64,000 nucleotides of DNA from Paramoeba atlantica (Eukaryota; Discosea): contig CDRNVI010000059.1 of assembly GCA_977017575.1 (NCBI GenBank), positions 415,113 through 479,112 on the forward strand, read 5' to 3'. Each line of letters starts with the position of its first letter. The first letter of the stretch is position 1. The notes under the pieces are model-generated. The model was not told where the DNA came from and did not search any database. It worked only from the letters and a program-made list of their open reading frames with translations. The translations under genes were made by a program, and so were the position numbers. Positions 42,750-56,611 of this stretch are shown in pieces.

Positions 42750-44955
42750 AAAAATAAAGGTCTTCAAAAAAACAAAGGTCTTCAAAAAAACAAAGGTCTT
42801 CAAAAAAACAAAGGTCTTCAAAAAAAAAAAGGTCTTCAAAAAAACAAAGGTCTTCAAAAAAACAAAGGCCTTCAAAAAAACAAAGGTCTTCAAAAAAACA
42901 AAGGTCTTCAAAAAAACAAAGGTCGTCAAAAAACAAAGGTCTTCAAAAAAACAAAGGTCTTCAAAAAATCAAAGGTCTTCAAAAAAACAAAGGTCTTCAA
43001 AAAAAGAAAGGTCTTCAAAAAAACAAAGGTCTTCGAAAAAACAAAGGTCTTCAAAAAAACAAAGGTCTTCAAAAAAACAAAGGTCTTCAAAAAAAAACAA
43101 AGGTCTTCAAAAAAACAAAGGTCTTCAAAAAAACAAAGGTCTTCAAAAAAACAAAGGTCTTCAAAAAAACAAAGGTCTTCAAAAAAACAAAGGTCTTCAA
43201 AAAAATAAAGGTCTTCAAAAAAACAAAGGTCTTCAAAAAAACAAAGGTCTTCAAAAAAACAAAGGTCTTCAAAAAAACAAGGGTCTTCAAAAAAAATAAA
43301 GGTCTTCAAAAAAACAAAGGTCTTCAAAAAAAAACAAAGGTCTTCAAAAAAAAACAAAGGTCTTCAAAAAAACAAAGGTCTTCAAAAAAACAAAGGTCTT
43401 CAAAAAAACCAAGGTCTTCAAAAAAAGAAAGGTCTTCCAAAAAACAAAGGTCTTCAAAAAAACAAAGGTCTTCAAAAAAACAAAGGTCTTCAAAAAAACA
43501 AAGGTCTTTAAAAAAAACAAAGGTCTTCAAAAAAACAAAGGTCTTCAAAAAAACAAAGGTCTTCAAAAAAACAAAGGTTTTCAAAAAAACAAAGGTCTTC
43601 TAAAAAACAAAGGTCTTCAAAAAAACAAAGGTCTTCAAAAAAACAAAGGTCTTCAAAAAAACAAAGGTCTTCAAAAAAACAAAGGTCTTCAAAAAAACAA
43701 AGGTCTTCAAAAAAACAAAGGTCGTCAAAAAACAAAGCTCTTCAAAAAAACAAAGCTCTTCAAAAAAACAAAGGTCTTCAAAAAAACAAAGGTCTTCAAA
43801 AAAACAAAGGTCTTTAAAAAAACAAAGGTCTTCAAAAAAACAAAGGTCTTCAAAAAAATAAAGGTCTTCAAAAAAACAAAGGTCTTCAAAAAAACAAAGG
43901 TCTTCAAAAAAACAAAGGTCTTCAAAAAAAAAAAGGTCTTCAAAAAAACAAAGGTCTTCAAAAAAACAAAGGCCTTCAAAAAAACAAAGGTCTTCAAAAA
44001 AACAAAGGTCTTCAAAAAAACAAAGGTCGTCAAAAAACAAAGGTCTTCAAAAAAACAAAGGTCTTCAAAAAATCAAAGGTCTTCAAAAAAACAAAGGTCT
44101 TCAAAAAAAGAAAGGTCTTCAAAAAAACAAAGGTCTTCGAAAAAACAAAGGTCTTCAAAAAAACAAAGGTCTTCAAAAAAACAAAGGTCTTCAAAAAAAA
44201 ACAAAGGTCTTCAAAAAAACAAAGGTCTTCAAAAAAACAAAGGTCTTCAAAAAAACAAAGGTCTTCAAAAAAACAAAGGTCTTCAAAAAAACAAAGGTCT
44301 TCAAAAAAATAAAGGTCTTCAAAAAAACAAAGGTCTTCAAAAAAACAAAGGTCTTCAAAAAAACAAAGGTCTTCAAAAAAACAAGGGTCTTCAAAAAAAA
44401 TAAAGGTCTTCAAAAAAACAAAGGTCTTCAAAAAAAAACAAAGGTCTTCAAAAAAAAACAAAGGTCTTCAAAAAAACAAAGGTCTTCAAAAAAACAAAGG
44501 TCTTCAAAAAAACCAAGGTCTTCAAAAAAAGAAAGGTCTTCCAAAAAACAAAGGTCTTCAAAAAAACAAAGGTCTTCAAAAAAACAAAGGTCTTCAAAAA
44601 AACAAAGGTCTTTAAAAAAAACAAAGGTCTTCAAAAAAACAAAGGTCTTCAAAAAAACAAAGGTCTTCAAAAAAACAAAGGTTTTCAAAAAAACAAAGGT
44701 CTTCTAAAAAACAAAGGTCTTCAAAAAAACAAAGGTCTTCAAAAAAACAAAGGTCTTCAAAAAAACAAAGGTCTTCAAAAAAACAAAGGTCTTCAAAAAA
44801 ACAAAGGTCTTCAAAAAAACAAAGGTCGTCAAAAAACAAAGCTCTTCAAAAAAACAAAGCTCTTCAAAAAAACAAAGGTCTTCAAAAAAACAAAGGTCTT
44901 CAAAAAAACAAAGGTCTTTAAAAAAACAAAGGTCTTCAAAAAAACAAAGGTCTTC
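42750..44955. repeat. Higher-order repeat inside the array, 1104-bp period (two copies)
   Basis: The patterns of variant monomers (single AATAAAGG, AAGGGTC, AACCAAGG, TTCCAAAAAAC, TTCTAAAAAAC, GCTCTTC) repeat in the same order at a constant offset of 1104 bp, with no visible differences over about 1 kb. A related block with a 1361-1397-bp offset follows at 45034-47832. Confidence 0.85.
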
Positions 44956-47900
44956 AAAAAAACAAAGGTCTTCAAAAAAACAAAGGTCTTCAAAAAAACA
45001 AAGGTCTTCAAAAAATCAAAGGTCTTCAAAAAATCAAAGGTCTTCAAAAAAAACAAAGGTCTTCAAAAAAACAAAGGTCTTCAAAAAAACAAAGGTCTTC
45101 AAAAAAACAAAGGTCTTCAAAAAAACAAAGGTCTTCAAAAAAACAAAGGTCTTCAAAAAACAAAGGTCTTCAAAAAAACAAAGGTCTTCAAAAAAACAAA
45201 GGTCTTTAAAAAAAACAAAGGTCTTCAAAAAAACAAAGGTCTTCAAAAAAACAAAGGTCTTCAAAAAAACAAAGGTCTTCAAAAAAACAAAGGTCTTCAA
45301 AAAAACAAAGGTCTTCAAAAAAACAAAGGTCTTCAAAAAAACAAAGGTCTTCAAAAAAAACAAAGGTCTTCAAAAAAACAAAGGTCTTCAAAAAAACAAA
45401 GGTCTTCAAAAAAACAAAGGTCTTCAAAAAAACAAAGGTCTTCAAAAAAACAAAGGTCTTCAAAAAAAATAAAGGTCTTCAAAAAAACAAAGGTCTTCAA
45501 AAAAACAAAGGTCTTCAAAAAAACAAAGGTCTTCAAAAAAAAAAAGGTCTTCAAAAAAACAAAGGTCTTCAAAAAAACAAAGGCCTTCAAAAAAACAAAG
45601 GTCTTCAAAAAAACAAAGGTCTTCAAAAAAACAAAGGTCGTCAAAAAACAAAGGTCTTCAAAAAAACAAAGGTCTTCAAAAAAACAAAGGTCTTCAAAAA
45701 AACAAAGGTCTTCAAAAAAAAACAAAGGTCTTCAAAAAAACAAAGGTCTTCAAAAAAACAAAGGTCTTCAAAAAAACAAAGGTCTTCAAAAAAACAAAGG
45801 TCTTCAAAAAAACAAAGGTCTTTAAAAAAAACAAAGGTCTTCAAAAAAACAAAGGTCTTCAAAAAAACAAAGGTCTTCAAAAAAACAAAGGTCTTCAAAA
45901 AAATAAAGGTCTTCAAAAAAACAAAGGTCTTCAAAAAAACAAAGGTCTTCAAAAAAACAAAGGTCTTCAAAAAAACAAGGGTCTTCAAAAAAAATAAAGG
46001 TCTTCAAAAAAACAAAGGTCTTCAAAAAAAAACAAAGGTCTTCAAAAAAAAACAAAGGTCTTCAAAAAAACAAAGGTCTTCAAAAAAACCAAGGTCTTCA
46101 AAAAAAGAAAGGTCTTCCAAAAAACAAAGGTCTTCAAAAAAACAAAGGTCTTCAAAAAAACAAAGGTCTTCAAAAAAACAAAGGTCTTTAAAAAAAACAA
46201 AGGTCTTCAAAAAAACAAAGGTCTTCAAAAAAACAAAGCTCTTCAAAAAAACAAAGCTCTTCAAAAAAACAAAGGTCTTCAAAAAAACAAAGGTCTTCAA
46301 AAAAACAAAGGTCTTTAAAAAAACAAAGGTCTTCAAAAAAACAAAGGTCTTCAAAAAAACAAAGGTCTTCAAAAAAACAAAGGTCTTCAAAAAAACAAAG
46401 GTCTTCAAAAAATCAAAGGTCTTCAAAAAATCAAAGGTCTTCAAAAAAAACAAAGGTCTTCAAAAAAACAAAGGTCTTCAAAAAAACAAAGGTCTTCAAA
46501 AAAACAAAGGTCTTCAAAAAAACAAAGGTCTTCAAAAAAACAAAGGTCTTCAAAAAACAAAGGTCTTCAAAAAAACAAAGGTCTTCAAAAAAACAAAGGT
46601 CTTTAAAAAAAACAAAGGTCTTCAAAAAAACAAAGGTCTTCAAAAAAACAAAGGTCTTCAAAAAAACAAAGGTCTTCAAAAAAACAAAGGTCTTCAAAAA
46701 AACAAAGGTCTTCAAAAAAACAAAGGTCTTCAAAAAAACAAAGGTCTTCAAAAAAAACAAAGGTCTTCAAAAAAACAAAGGTCTTCAAAAAAACAAAGGT
46801 CTTCAAAAAAACAAAGGTCTTCAAAAAAACAAAGGTCTTCAAAAAAACAAAGGTCTTCAAAAAAAATAAAGGTCTTCAAAAAAACAAAGGTCTTCAAAAA
46901 AACAAAGGTCTTCAAAAAAACAAAGGTCTTCAAAAAAAAAAAGGTCTTCAAAAAAACAAAGGTCTTCAAAAAAACAAAGGCCTTCAAAAAAACAAAGGTC
47001 GTCAAAAAACAAAGGTCTTCAAAAAAACAAAGGTCTTCAAAAAAACAAAGGTCTTCAAAAAAACAAAGGTCTTCAAAAAAAAACAAAGGTCTTCAAAAAA
47101 ACAAAGGTCTTCAAAAAAACAAAGGTCTTCAAAAAAACAAAGGTCTTCAAAAAAACAAAGGTCTTCAAAAAAACAAAGGTCTTTAAAAAAAACAAAGGTC
47201 TTCAAAAAAACAAAGGTCTTCAAAAAAACAAAGGTCTTCAAAAAAACAAAGGTCTTCAAAAAAATAAAGGTCTTCAAAAAAACAAAGGTCTTCAAAAAAA
47301 CAAAGGTCTTCAAAAAAACAAAGGTCTTCAAAAAAACAAGGGTCTTCAAAAAAAATAAAGGTCTTCAAAAAAACAAAGGTCTTCAAAAAAAAACAAAGGT
47401 CTTCAAAAAAAAACAAAGGTCTTCAAAAAAACAAAGGTCTTCAAAAAAACAAAGGTCTTCAAAAAAACCAAGGTCTTCAAAAAAAGAAAGGTCTTCAAAA
47501 AAACAAAGGTCTTCAAAAAAACAAAGGTCTTCAAAAAAACAAAGGTCTTCAAAAAAACAAAGGTCTTTAAAAAAAACAAAGGTCTTCAAAAAAACAAAGG
47601 TCTTCAAAAAAACAAAGCTCTTCAAAAAAACAAAGCTCTTCAAAAAAACAAAGGTCTTCAAAAAAACAAAGGTCTTCAAAAAAACAAAGGTCTTTAAAAA
47701 AACAAAGGTCTTCAAAAAAACAAAGGTCTTCAAAAAAACAAAGGTCTTCAAAAAAACAAAGGTCTTCAAAAAAACAAAGGTCTTCAAAAAATCAAAGGTC
47801 TTCAAAAAATCAAAGGTCTTCAAAAAAAACAAAGGTCTTCAAAAAAACAAAGGTCTTCAAAAAAACAAAGGTCTTCAAAAAAACAAAGGTCTTCAAAAAA

Positions 47901-50900
47901 ACAAAGGTCTTCAAAAAAACAAAGGTCTTCAAAAAACAAAGGTCTTCAAAAAAACAAAGGTCTTCAAAAAAACAAAGGTCTTTAAAAAAAACAAAGGTCT
48001 TCAAAAAAACAAAGGTCTTCAAAAAAACAAAGGTCTTCAAAAAAACAAAGGTCTTCAAAAAAACAAAGGTCTTTAAAAAAAACAAAGGTCTTCAAAAAAA
48101 CAAAGGTCTTCAAAAAAACAAAGGTCTTCAAAAAAACAAAGGTCTTCAAAAAAACAAAGGTCTTCAAAAAAACAAAGGTCTTCAAAAAAACAAAGGTCTT
48201 CAAAAAAACAAAGGTCTTCAAAAAATCAAAGGTCTTCAAAAAAACAAAGGTCTTCAAAAAAACAAAGGTCTTCAAAAAAACAAAGGTCTTCAAAAAAACA
48301 AAGGTCTTTAAAAAAAACAAAGGTCTTCAAAAAAACAAAGGTCTTCAAAAAAACAAAGGTCTTCAAAAACACAAAGGTCTTCAAAAAAACAAAGGTCTCC
48401 AAAAAAACAAAGGTCTTCAAAAAAACAAAGGTCTTCAAAAAAACAACGGTCTTCAAAAAAACAAAGGTCTTCAAAAAAACAAAGGTCTTTAAAAAAAACA
48501 AAGGTCTTCAAAAAAACAAAGGTCTTCAAAAAAACAAAGGTCTTCAAAAAAACAAAGGTCTTCAAAAAAACAAAGGTCTTCAAAAAAACAAAGGTCTTCA
48601 AAAAAACAAAGGTCTTCAAAAAAACAAAGGTCTTCAAAAAAAGAAAGGTCTTCAAAAAAACAAAGGTCTTCAAAAAAACAAAGGTCTTCAAAAAAACAAA
48701 GGTCTTCAAAAAAACAAAGGTCTTCAAAAAAACAAAGGTCTTCAAAAAAACAAAGGTCTTCAAAAAAACAAAGGTCTTCAAAAAAACAAAGGTCTTCAAA
48801 AAAACAAACGTCTTCAAAAAAACAAAGGTCTTTAAAAAAAACAAAGGTCTTCAAAAAAACAAAGGTCTTCAAAAAAACAAAGGTCTTCAAAAAAACAAAG
48901 GTTTTCAAAAAAACAGAGGTCTCCAAAAAAACAAAGGTCTTCAAAAAAACAAAGGTCTTCAAAAAAACAAAGGTCTTCAAAAAAACAAAGGTCTTCAAAA
49001 AAACAAAGGTCTTCAAAAAAACAAAGGTCTTCAAAAAAACAAAGGTCTTCAAAAAAACAAAGGTCTTCAAAAAAACAAAGGTCTTTAAAAAAAACAAAGG
49101 TCTTCAAAAAAACAAAGGTCTTCAAAAAAACAAAGGTCTTCAAAAAAACAAAGGTCTTCAAAAAAACAAAGGTCTTCAAAAAAACAACGGTCTTCAAAAA
49201 AACAAAGGTCTTCAAAAAAACAAAGGTCTTTAAAAAAAACAAAGGTCTTCAAAAAAACAAAGGTCTTCAAAAAAACAAAGGTCTTCAAAAAAACAAAGGT
49301 CTTCAAAAAAACAAAGGTCTTCAAAAAAACAAAGGTCTTCAAAAAAACAAAGGTCTTCAAAAAAACAAAGGTCTTCAAAAAAACAAAGGTCTTCAAAAAA
49401 ACAAAGGTCTTCAAAAAAACAAAGGTCTTCAAAAAAACAAAGGTCTTCAAAAAAAGAAAGGTCTTCAAAAAAACAAAGGTCTTCAAAAAAACAAAGGTCT
49501 TCAAAAAAACAAAGGTCTTCAAAAAAACAAAGGTCTTCAAAAAAACAAAGGTCTTCAAAAAAACAAAGGTCTTCAAAAAAACAAAGGTCTTCAAAAAAAC
49601 AAAGGTCTTCAAAAAAACAAAGGTCTTTAAAAAAAATAAAGGTCTTCAAAAAAACAAAGGTCTTCAAAAAAACAAAGGTCTTCAAAAAAAAACAAAGGTC
49701 TTCAAAAAAACAAAGGTCTTCAAAAAAACAAAGGTCTTCAAAAAAACAAAGGTCTTCAAAAAAACAAAGGTCTTCAAAAAAACAAAGGTCTCCAAAAAAA
49801 CAAAGGTCTTCAAAAAAACAAAGGTCTTCAAAAAAACAAAGGCCTTCTAAAAAACAAAGGTCTTCAAAAAAGCAAAGGTCTTTAAAAAAAACAAAGGTCT
49901 TCAAAAAAACAAAGGTCTTCAAAAAAACAAAGGTCTTCAAAAAAAGAAAGGTCTTCAAAAAAACAAAGGTCTTCAAAAAAACAAAGGTCTTCAAAAAAAC
50001 AAAGGTCTTTAAAAAAATCAAAGGTCTTCAAAAAAACAAAGGTCTTCAAAAAAACAAAGGTCTTCAAAAAAAAACAAAGGTCTTCAAAAAAACAAAGGTC
50101 TTCAAAAAAACAAAGGTCTTCAAAAAAACAAAGGTCTTCAAAAAAACAAAGGTCTTCAAAAAAACAAAGGTCTTCAAAAAAACAAAGGTCTTCAAAAAAA
50201 CAAAGGTCTTCAAAAAAACTAAGGTCTTCAAAAAAACAAAGGTCTTCAAAAAAACAAAGGTCTTCAAAAAAACAAAGGTCTTCAAAAAAACAAAGGTCTT
50301 CAAAAAAACAAAGGTCTTCAAAAAAACAAAGGTCTTCAAAAAAACAAAGGTCTTCAAAAAAACAAAGGTTTTCAAAAAAACAAAGGTCTTCAAAAAAACA
50401 AAGGTCTTCAAAAAAACAAAGGTCTTCAAAAAAACAAAGGTCTTCAAAAAAACAAAGGTCTTCAAAAAAACAAAGGTCTTCAAAAAAACAAAGGTCTTCA
50501 AAAAAACAAAGGTCGTCAAAAAACAAAGGTCTTCAAAAAAACAAAGGTCTTCAAAAAAACAAAGGTCTTCAAAAAAACAAAGGTCTTCAAAAAAACAAAG
50601 GTCTTCAAAAAAACAAAGGTCTTTAAAAAAAACAAAGGTCTTCAAAAAAACAAAGGTCTTCAAAAAAACAAAGGTCTTCAAAAAAACAAAGGTCTTCAAA
50701 AAAACAAAGGTCTTCAAAAAAACAAAAATCTTCAAAAAAACAAAGGTCTTCAAAAAAACAAAGGTCTTCAAAAAAACAAAGGTTTTCAAAAAAACAAAGG
50801 TCTTCAAAAAAACAAAGGTCTTCAAAAAAACAAAGGTCTTCAAAAAAACAAAGGTCTTCAAAAAAACAAAGGTCTTCAAAAAAACAAAGGTCTTCAAAAA

Positions 50901-51834
50901 AACAAAGGTCTTCAAAAAAACAAAGGTCTTTAAAAAAAACAAAGGTCTTCAAAAAAACAAAGGTCTTCAAAAAAACAAAGGTCTTCAAAAAAACAAAGGT
51001 CTTCAAAAAATCAAAGGTCTTCAAAAAAACAAAGGTCTTCAAAAAAACAAAGGTCTTCAAAAAAACAAAGGTCTTCAAAAAAACAAAGGTCTTTAAAAAA
51101 AACAAAGGTCTTCAAAAAAACAAAGGTCTTCAAAAAAACAAAGGTCTTCAAAAAAACAAAGGTTTTCAAAAAAACAAAGGTCTCCAAAAAACCAAAGTCT
51201 TCTAAAAAACAAAGGTCTTCAAAAAAACAAAGGTCTTCAAAAAAACAAAGGTCTTCAAAAAAACAAAGGTCTTTAAAAAAAACAAAGGTCTTCAAAAAAA
51301 CAAAGGTCTTCAAAAAAACAAAGGTCTTCAAAAAAAAACAAACGTCTTCAAAAAAACAAAGGTCTTCAAAAAAACAAAGGTCTTCAAAAAAACAAAGGTC
51401 TTCAAAAAAACAAAGGTCTTCAAAAAAACAAAGGTCTTCAAAAAAACAAAGGTCTTCAAAAAAACAAAGGTCTTCAAAAAAAGAAAGGTCTTCAAAAAAA
51501 ACAAAGGTCTTCAAAAAAACAAAGGTCTTCAAAAAAACAAAGGTCTTCAAAAAAACAAAGGTCTTCAAAAAAACAAAGGTCTTCAAAAAAACAAAGGTCT
51601 TCAAAAAAACAAAGGTCTTCAAAAAAACAAAGGTTTTCAAAAAAACAAAGGTCTTCAAAAAAACAAAGGTCTTCAAAAAAACAAAGGTCTTCAAAAAAAC
51701 AAAGGTTTTCAAAAAAACAAAGGTCTTCAAAAAAACAAAGGTCTTCAAAAAAACAAAGGTCTTCAAAAAAACAAAGGTCTTCAAAAAAACAAAGGTCTTC
51801 AAAAAAACAAAGGTCTTCAAAAAAACAAAGGTCG

Positions 51835-54800
51835 TCAAAAAACAAAGGTCTTCAAAAAAACAAAGGTCTTCAAAAAAACAAAGGTCTTCAAAAAAACAAA
51901 GGTCTTCAAAAAAACAAAGGTCTTCAAAAAAACAAAGGTCTTCAAAAAAAAACAAAGGTCTTCAAAAAAACAAAGGTCTTCAAAAAAACAAAGGTCTTCA
52001 AAAAAACAAAGGTCTTCAAAAAAACAAAGGTCTTCAAAAAAACAAAGGTCTTCAAAAAAACAAAGGTCTTCAAAAAAACAAAGGTCTTCAAAAAAACCAA
52101 GGTCTTCAAAAAAAACAAAGGTCTTCAAAAAAACAAAGGTCTTCAAAAAAACAAAGGTCTTCAAAAAAACAAAGGTCTTCAAAAAAACAAAGGTCTTCAA
52201 AAAAACAAAGGTCTTCAAAAAAACAAAGGTCTTCAAAAAAACAAAGGTCTTCAAAAAGACAAAGGTCTTCAAAAAAACAAAGGTCTCCAAAAAAACAAAG
52301 GTCTTCAAAAAAACAAAGGTCTTCAAAAAAACAAAGGCCTTCTAAAAAACAAAGGTCTTCAAAAAAGCAAAGGTCTTTAAAAAAAACAAAGGTCTTCAAA
52401 AAAACAAAGGTCTTCAAAAAATCAAAGGTCTTCAAAAAAACAAAGGTCTTCAAAAAAACAAAGGTCTTCAAAAAAACAAAGGTCTTCAAAAAAACAAAGG
52501 TCTTCAAAAAAACAAAGGTCTTCAAAAAAACAAAGGTCTTCAAAAAAACAAAGGTCTTTAAAAAAAACAAAGGTCTTCAAAAAAACAAAGGTCTTCAAAA
52601 AAACAAAGGTCTTCAAAAAAAAACAAAGGTCTTCAAAAAAACAAAGGTCTTCAAAAAAACAAAGGTCTTCAAAAAAACAAAGGTCTTCAAAAAAACAAAG
52701 GTCTTCAAAAAAACAAAGGTCTTCAAAAAAACAAAGGTCTTCAAAAAAACAAAGGTCTTCAAAAAAAACAAAGGTCTTCAAAAAAACAAAGGTCTTCAAA
52801 AAAACAAAGGTCTTCAAAAAAACAAAGGTCTTCAAAAAAACAAAGGTCTTCAAAAAAACAAAGGTCTTCAAAAAAACAAAGGTCTTCAAAAAAACAAAGG
52901 TTTTCAAAAAAACAAAGGTCTTCTAAAAAACAAAGGTCTTCAAAAAAACAAAGGTCTTCAAAAAAACAAAGGTCTTCAAAAAAACAAAGGTCTTCAAAAA
53001 AACAAAGGTCTTCAAAAAAACAAAGGTCTTCAAAAAAACAAAGGTCGTCAAAAAACAAAGGTCTTCAAAAAAACAAAGGTCTTCAAAAAAACAAAGGTCT
53101 TCAAAAAAACAAAGGTCTTCAAAAAAACAAAGGTCTTCAAAAAAACAAAGGTCTTTAAAAAAAACAAAGGTCTTCAAAAAAACAAAGGTCTTCAAAAAAA
53201 TAAAGGTCTTCAAAAAAACAAAGGTCTTCAAAAAAACAAAGGTCTTCAAAAAAACAAAGATCTTCAAAAAAACAAAGGTCTTCAAAAAAACAAAGGTCTT
53301 CAAAAAAACAAAGGTTTTCAAAAAAACAAAGGTCTCCAAAAAAACAAAGGTCTTCAAAAAAACAAAGGTCTTCAAAAAAACAAAGGCCTTCTAAAAAACA
53401 AAGGTCTTCAAAAAAGCAAAGGTCTTTAAAAAAAACAAAGGTCTTCAAAAAAACAAAGGTCTTCAAAAAAACAAAGGTCTTCAAAAAAACAAAGGTCTTC
53501 AAAAAAACAAAGGTCTTCAAAAAAAGAAAGGTCTTTAAAAAAAACAAAGGTCTTCAAAAAAACAAAGGTCTTCAAAAAAACAAAGGTCTTCAAAAAAAAA
53601 CAAAGGTCTTCAAAAAAACAAAGGTCTTCAAAAAAACAAAGGTCTTCAAAAAAACAAAGGTCTTCAAAAAAAATAAAGGTCTCCAAAAAAACAAAGGTCT
53701 TCAAAAAAACAAAGGTCTTCAAAAAAACAAAGGTCTTCAAAAAAACAAAGGTCTTCAAAAAAACAAAGGTCTTCAAAAAAACAAAGGTCTTTAAAAAAAA
53801 CAAAGGTCTTCAAAAAAACAAAGGTCTTCAAAAAAACAAAGGTCTTCAAAAAAACAAAGGTCTTCAAAAAAAAACAAAGGTCTTCAAAAAAACAAAGGTC
53901 TTCAAAAAAACAAAGGTCTTCAAAAAAACAAAGGTCTTCAAAAAAACAAAGGTCTTCAAAAAAACAAAGGTCTTCAAAAAAAAACAAAGGTCTTCAAAAA
54001 AACAAAGGTCTTCAAAAAAACAAAGGTCTTCAAAAAAACAAAGGTCTTCAAAAAAACAAAGGTCTTCAAAAAAACAAAGGTCTTCAAAAAAACAAAGGTC
54101 TTCAAAAAAACAAAGGTCTTCAAAAAAACAAAGGTCTTCAAAAAAAACAAAGGTCTTCAAAAAAACAAAGGTCTTCAAAAAAACAAAGGTCTTCAAAAAA
54201 ACAAAGGTCTTCAAAAAAACAAAGGTCTTCAAAAAAACAAAGGTCTTCAAAAAAACAAAGGTCTTCAAAAAAACAAAGGTCTTCAAAAAGACAAAGGTCT
54301 TCAAAAAAACAAAGGTCTCCAAAAAAACAAAGGTCTTCAAAAAAACAAAGGTCTTCAAAAAAACAAAGGCCTTCTAAAAAACAAAGGTCTTCAAAAAAGC
54401 AAAGGTCTTTAAAAAAAACAAAGGTCTTCAAAAAAACAAAGGTCTTCAAAAAATCAAAGGTCTTCAAAAAAACAAAGGTCTTCAAAAAAACAAAGGTCTT
54501 CAAAAAAACAAAGGTCTTCAAAAAAACAAAGGTCTTCAAAAAAACAAAGGTCTTCAAAAAAACAAAGGTCTTCAAAAAAACAAAGGTCTTTAAAAAAAAC
54601 AAAGGTCTTCAAAAAAACAAAGGTCTTCAAAAAAACAAAGGTCTTCAAAAAAAAACAAAGGTCTTCAAAAAAACAAAGGTCTTCAAAAAAACAAAGGTCT
54701 TCAAAAAAACAAAGGTCTTCAAAAAAACAAAGGTCTTCAAAAAAACAAAGGTCTTCAAAAAAACAAAGGTCTTCAAAAAAACAAAGGTCTTCAAAAAAAA

Positions 54801-55690
54801 CAAAGGTCTTCAAAAAAACAAAGGTCTTCAAAAAAACAAAGGTCTTCAAAAAAACAAAGGTCTTCAAAAAAACAAAGGTCTTCAAAAAAACAAAGGTCTT
54901 CAAAAAAACAAAGGTCTTCAAAAAAACAAAGGTTTTCAAAAAAACAAAGGTCTTCTAAAAAACAAAGGTCTTCAAAAAAACAAAGGTCTTCAAAAAAACA
55001 AAGGTCTTCAAAAAAACAAAGGTCTTCAAAAAAACAAAGGTCTTCAAAAAAACAAAGGTCTTCAAAAAAACAAAGGTCGTCAAAAAACAAAGGTCTTCAA
55101 AAAAACAAAGGTCTTCAAAAAAACAAAGGTCTTCAAAAAAACAAAGGTCTTCAAAAAAACAAAGGTCTTCAAAAAAACAAAGGTCTTTAAAAAAAACAAA
55201 GGTCTTCAAAAAAACAAAGGTCTTCAAAAAAATAAAGGTCTTCAAAAAAACAAAGGTCTTCAAAAAAACAAAGGTCTTCAAAAAAACAAAGATCTTCAAA
55301 AAAACAAAGGTCTTCAAAAAAACAAAGGTCTTCAAAAAAACAAAGGTTTTCAAAAAAACAAAGGTCTCCAAAAAAACAAAGGTCTTCAAAAAAACAAAGG
55401 TCTTCAAAAAAACAAAGGCCTTCTAAAAAACAAAGGTCTTCAAAAAAGCAAAGGTCTTTAAAAAAAACAAAGGTCTTCAAAAAAACAAAGGTCTTCAAAA
55501 AAACAAAGGTCTTCAAAAAAACAAAGGTCTTCAAAAAAACAAAGGTCTTCAAAAAAAGAAAGGTCTTTAAAAAAAACAAAGGTCTTCAAAAAAACAAAGG
55601 TCTTCAAAAAAACAAAGGTCTTCAAAAAAAAACAAAGGTCTTCAAAAAAACAAAGGTCTTCAAAAAAACAAAGGTCTTCAAAAAAACAAA
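51835..55690. repeat. Higher-order repeat inside the array, 2032-bp period (two copies)
   Basis: Every diagnostic variant from 52100 to 53600 recurs 2032 bp later (for example GGCCTTCTAAAAAACAAAGG at 52336 and 54368, and GTCGTC at 53045 and 55077). The near-identity points to very recent duplication. Confidence 0.85.
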
Positions 55691-56611
55691 GGTCTTCAAA
55701 AAAAATAAAGGTCTTCAAAAAAACAAAGGTCTTCAAAAAAACAAAGGTCTTCAAAAAAAAACAAAGGTCTGCAAAAAAACAAAGGTCTTCAAAAAAACAA
55801 AGGTCTTCAAAAAAACAAAGGTCTTCAAAAAAACAAAGGTCTTCAAAAAAACAAAGGTCTTCAAAAAAACAAAGGTCTTTAAAAAAAACAAAGGTCTTCA
55901 AAAAAACAAAGGTCTTCAAAAAAACAAAGGTCTTCAAAAAAACAAAGGTCTTCAAAAAAACAAAGGTCTTCAAAAAAACAAAGGTCTTCAAAAAAAAACA
56001 AAGGTCTTCAAAAAAACAAAGGTCTTCAAAAAAACAAAGGTCTTCAAAAAAACAAAGGTCTTCAAAAAAACAAAGGTCTTCAAAAAAAGAAAGGTCTTCA
56101 AAAAAAGAAATGTCTTCAAAAAAACAAAGGTCTTCAAAAAAACAAAGGTCTTCAAAAAAACAAAGGTCTTCAAAAAAACAAAGGTCTTCAAAAAGCAAAG
56201 GTCTTCAAAAAAACAAAGGTCTCCAAAAAAACAAAGGTCTTCAAAAAAACAAAGGTCTTCAAAAAAACAAAGGCCTTCAAAAAAACAAAGGTCTTCAAAA
56301 AAACAAAGGTCTTCAAAAAAACAAAGGTCTTCAAAAAAACAAAGGTCTTCAAAAAACAAAGGTCTTCAAAAAAACAAAGGTCTTCAAAAAAACAAAGGTC
56401 TTCAAAAAAACAAAGGTCTTCAAAAAAACAAAGGTCTTCAAAAAAACAAAGGTCTTCAAAAAAGCAAAGGTCTTCAAAAAACAAAGGTCTTCAAAAAAAC
56501 AAAGGTCTTCAAAAAAACAAAGGTCTTCAAAAAAACAAAGGTCTTCAAAAAAACAAAGGTCTTCAAAAAAACAAAGGTCTTCAAAAAAACAAAGGTCTTC
56601 AAAAAAGGAAA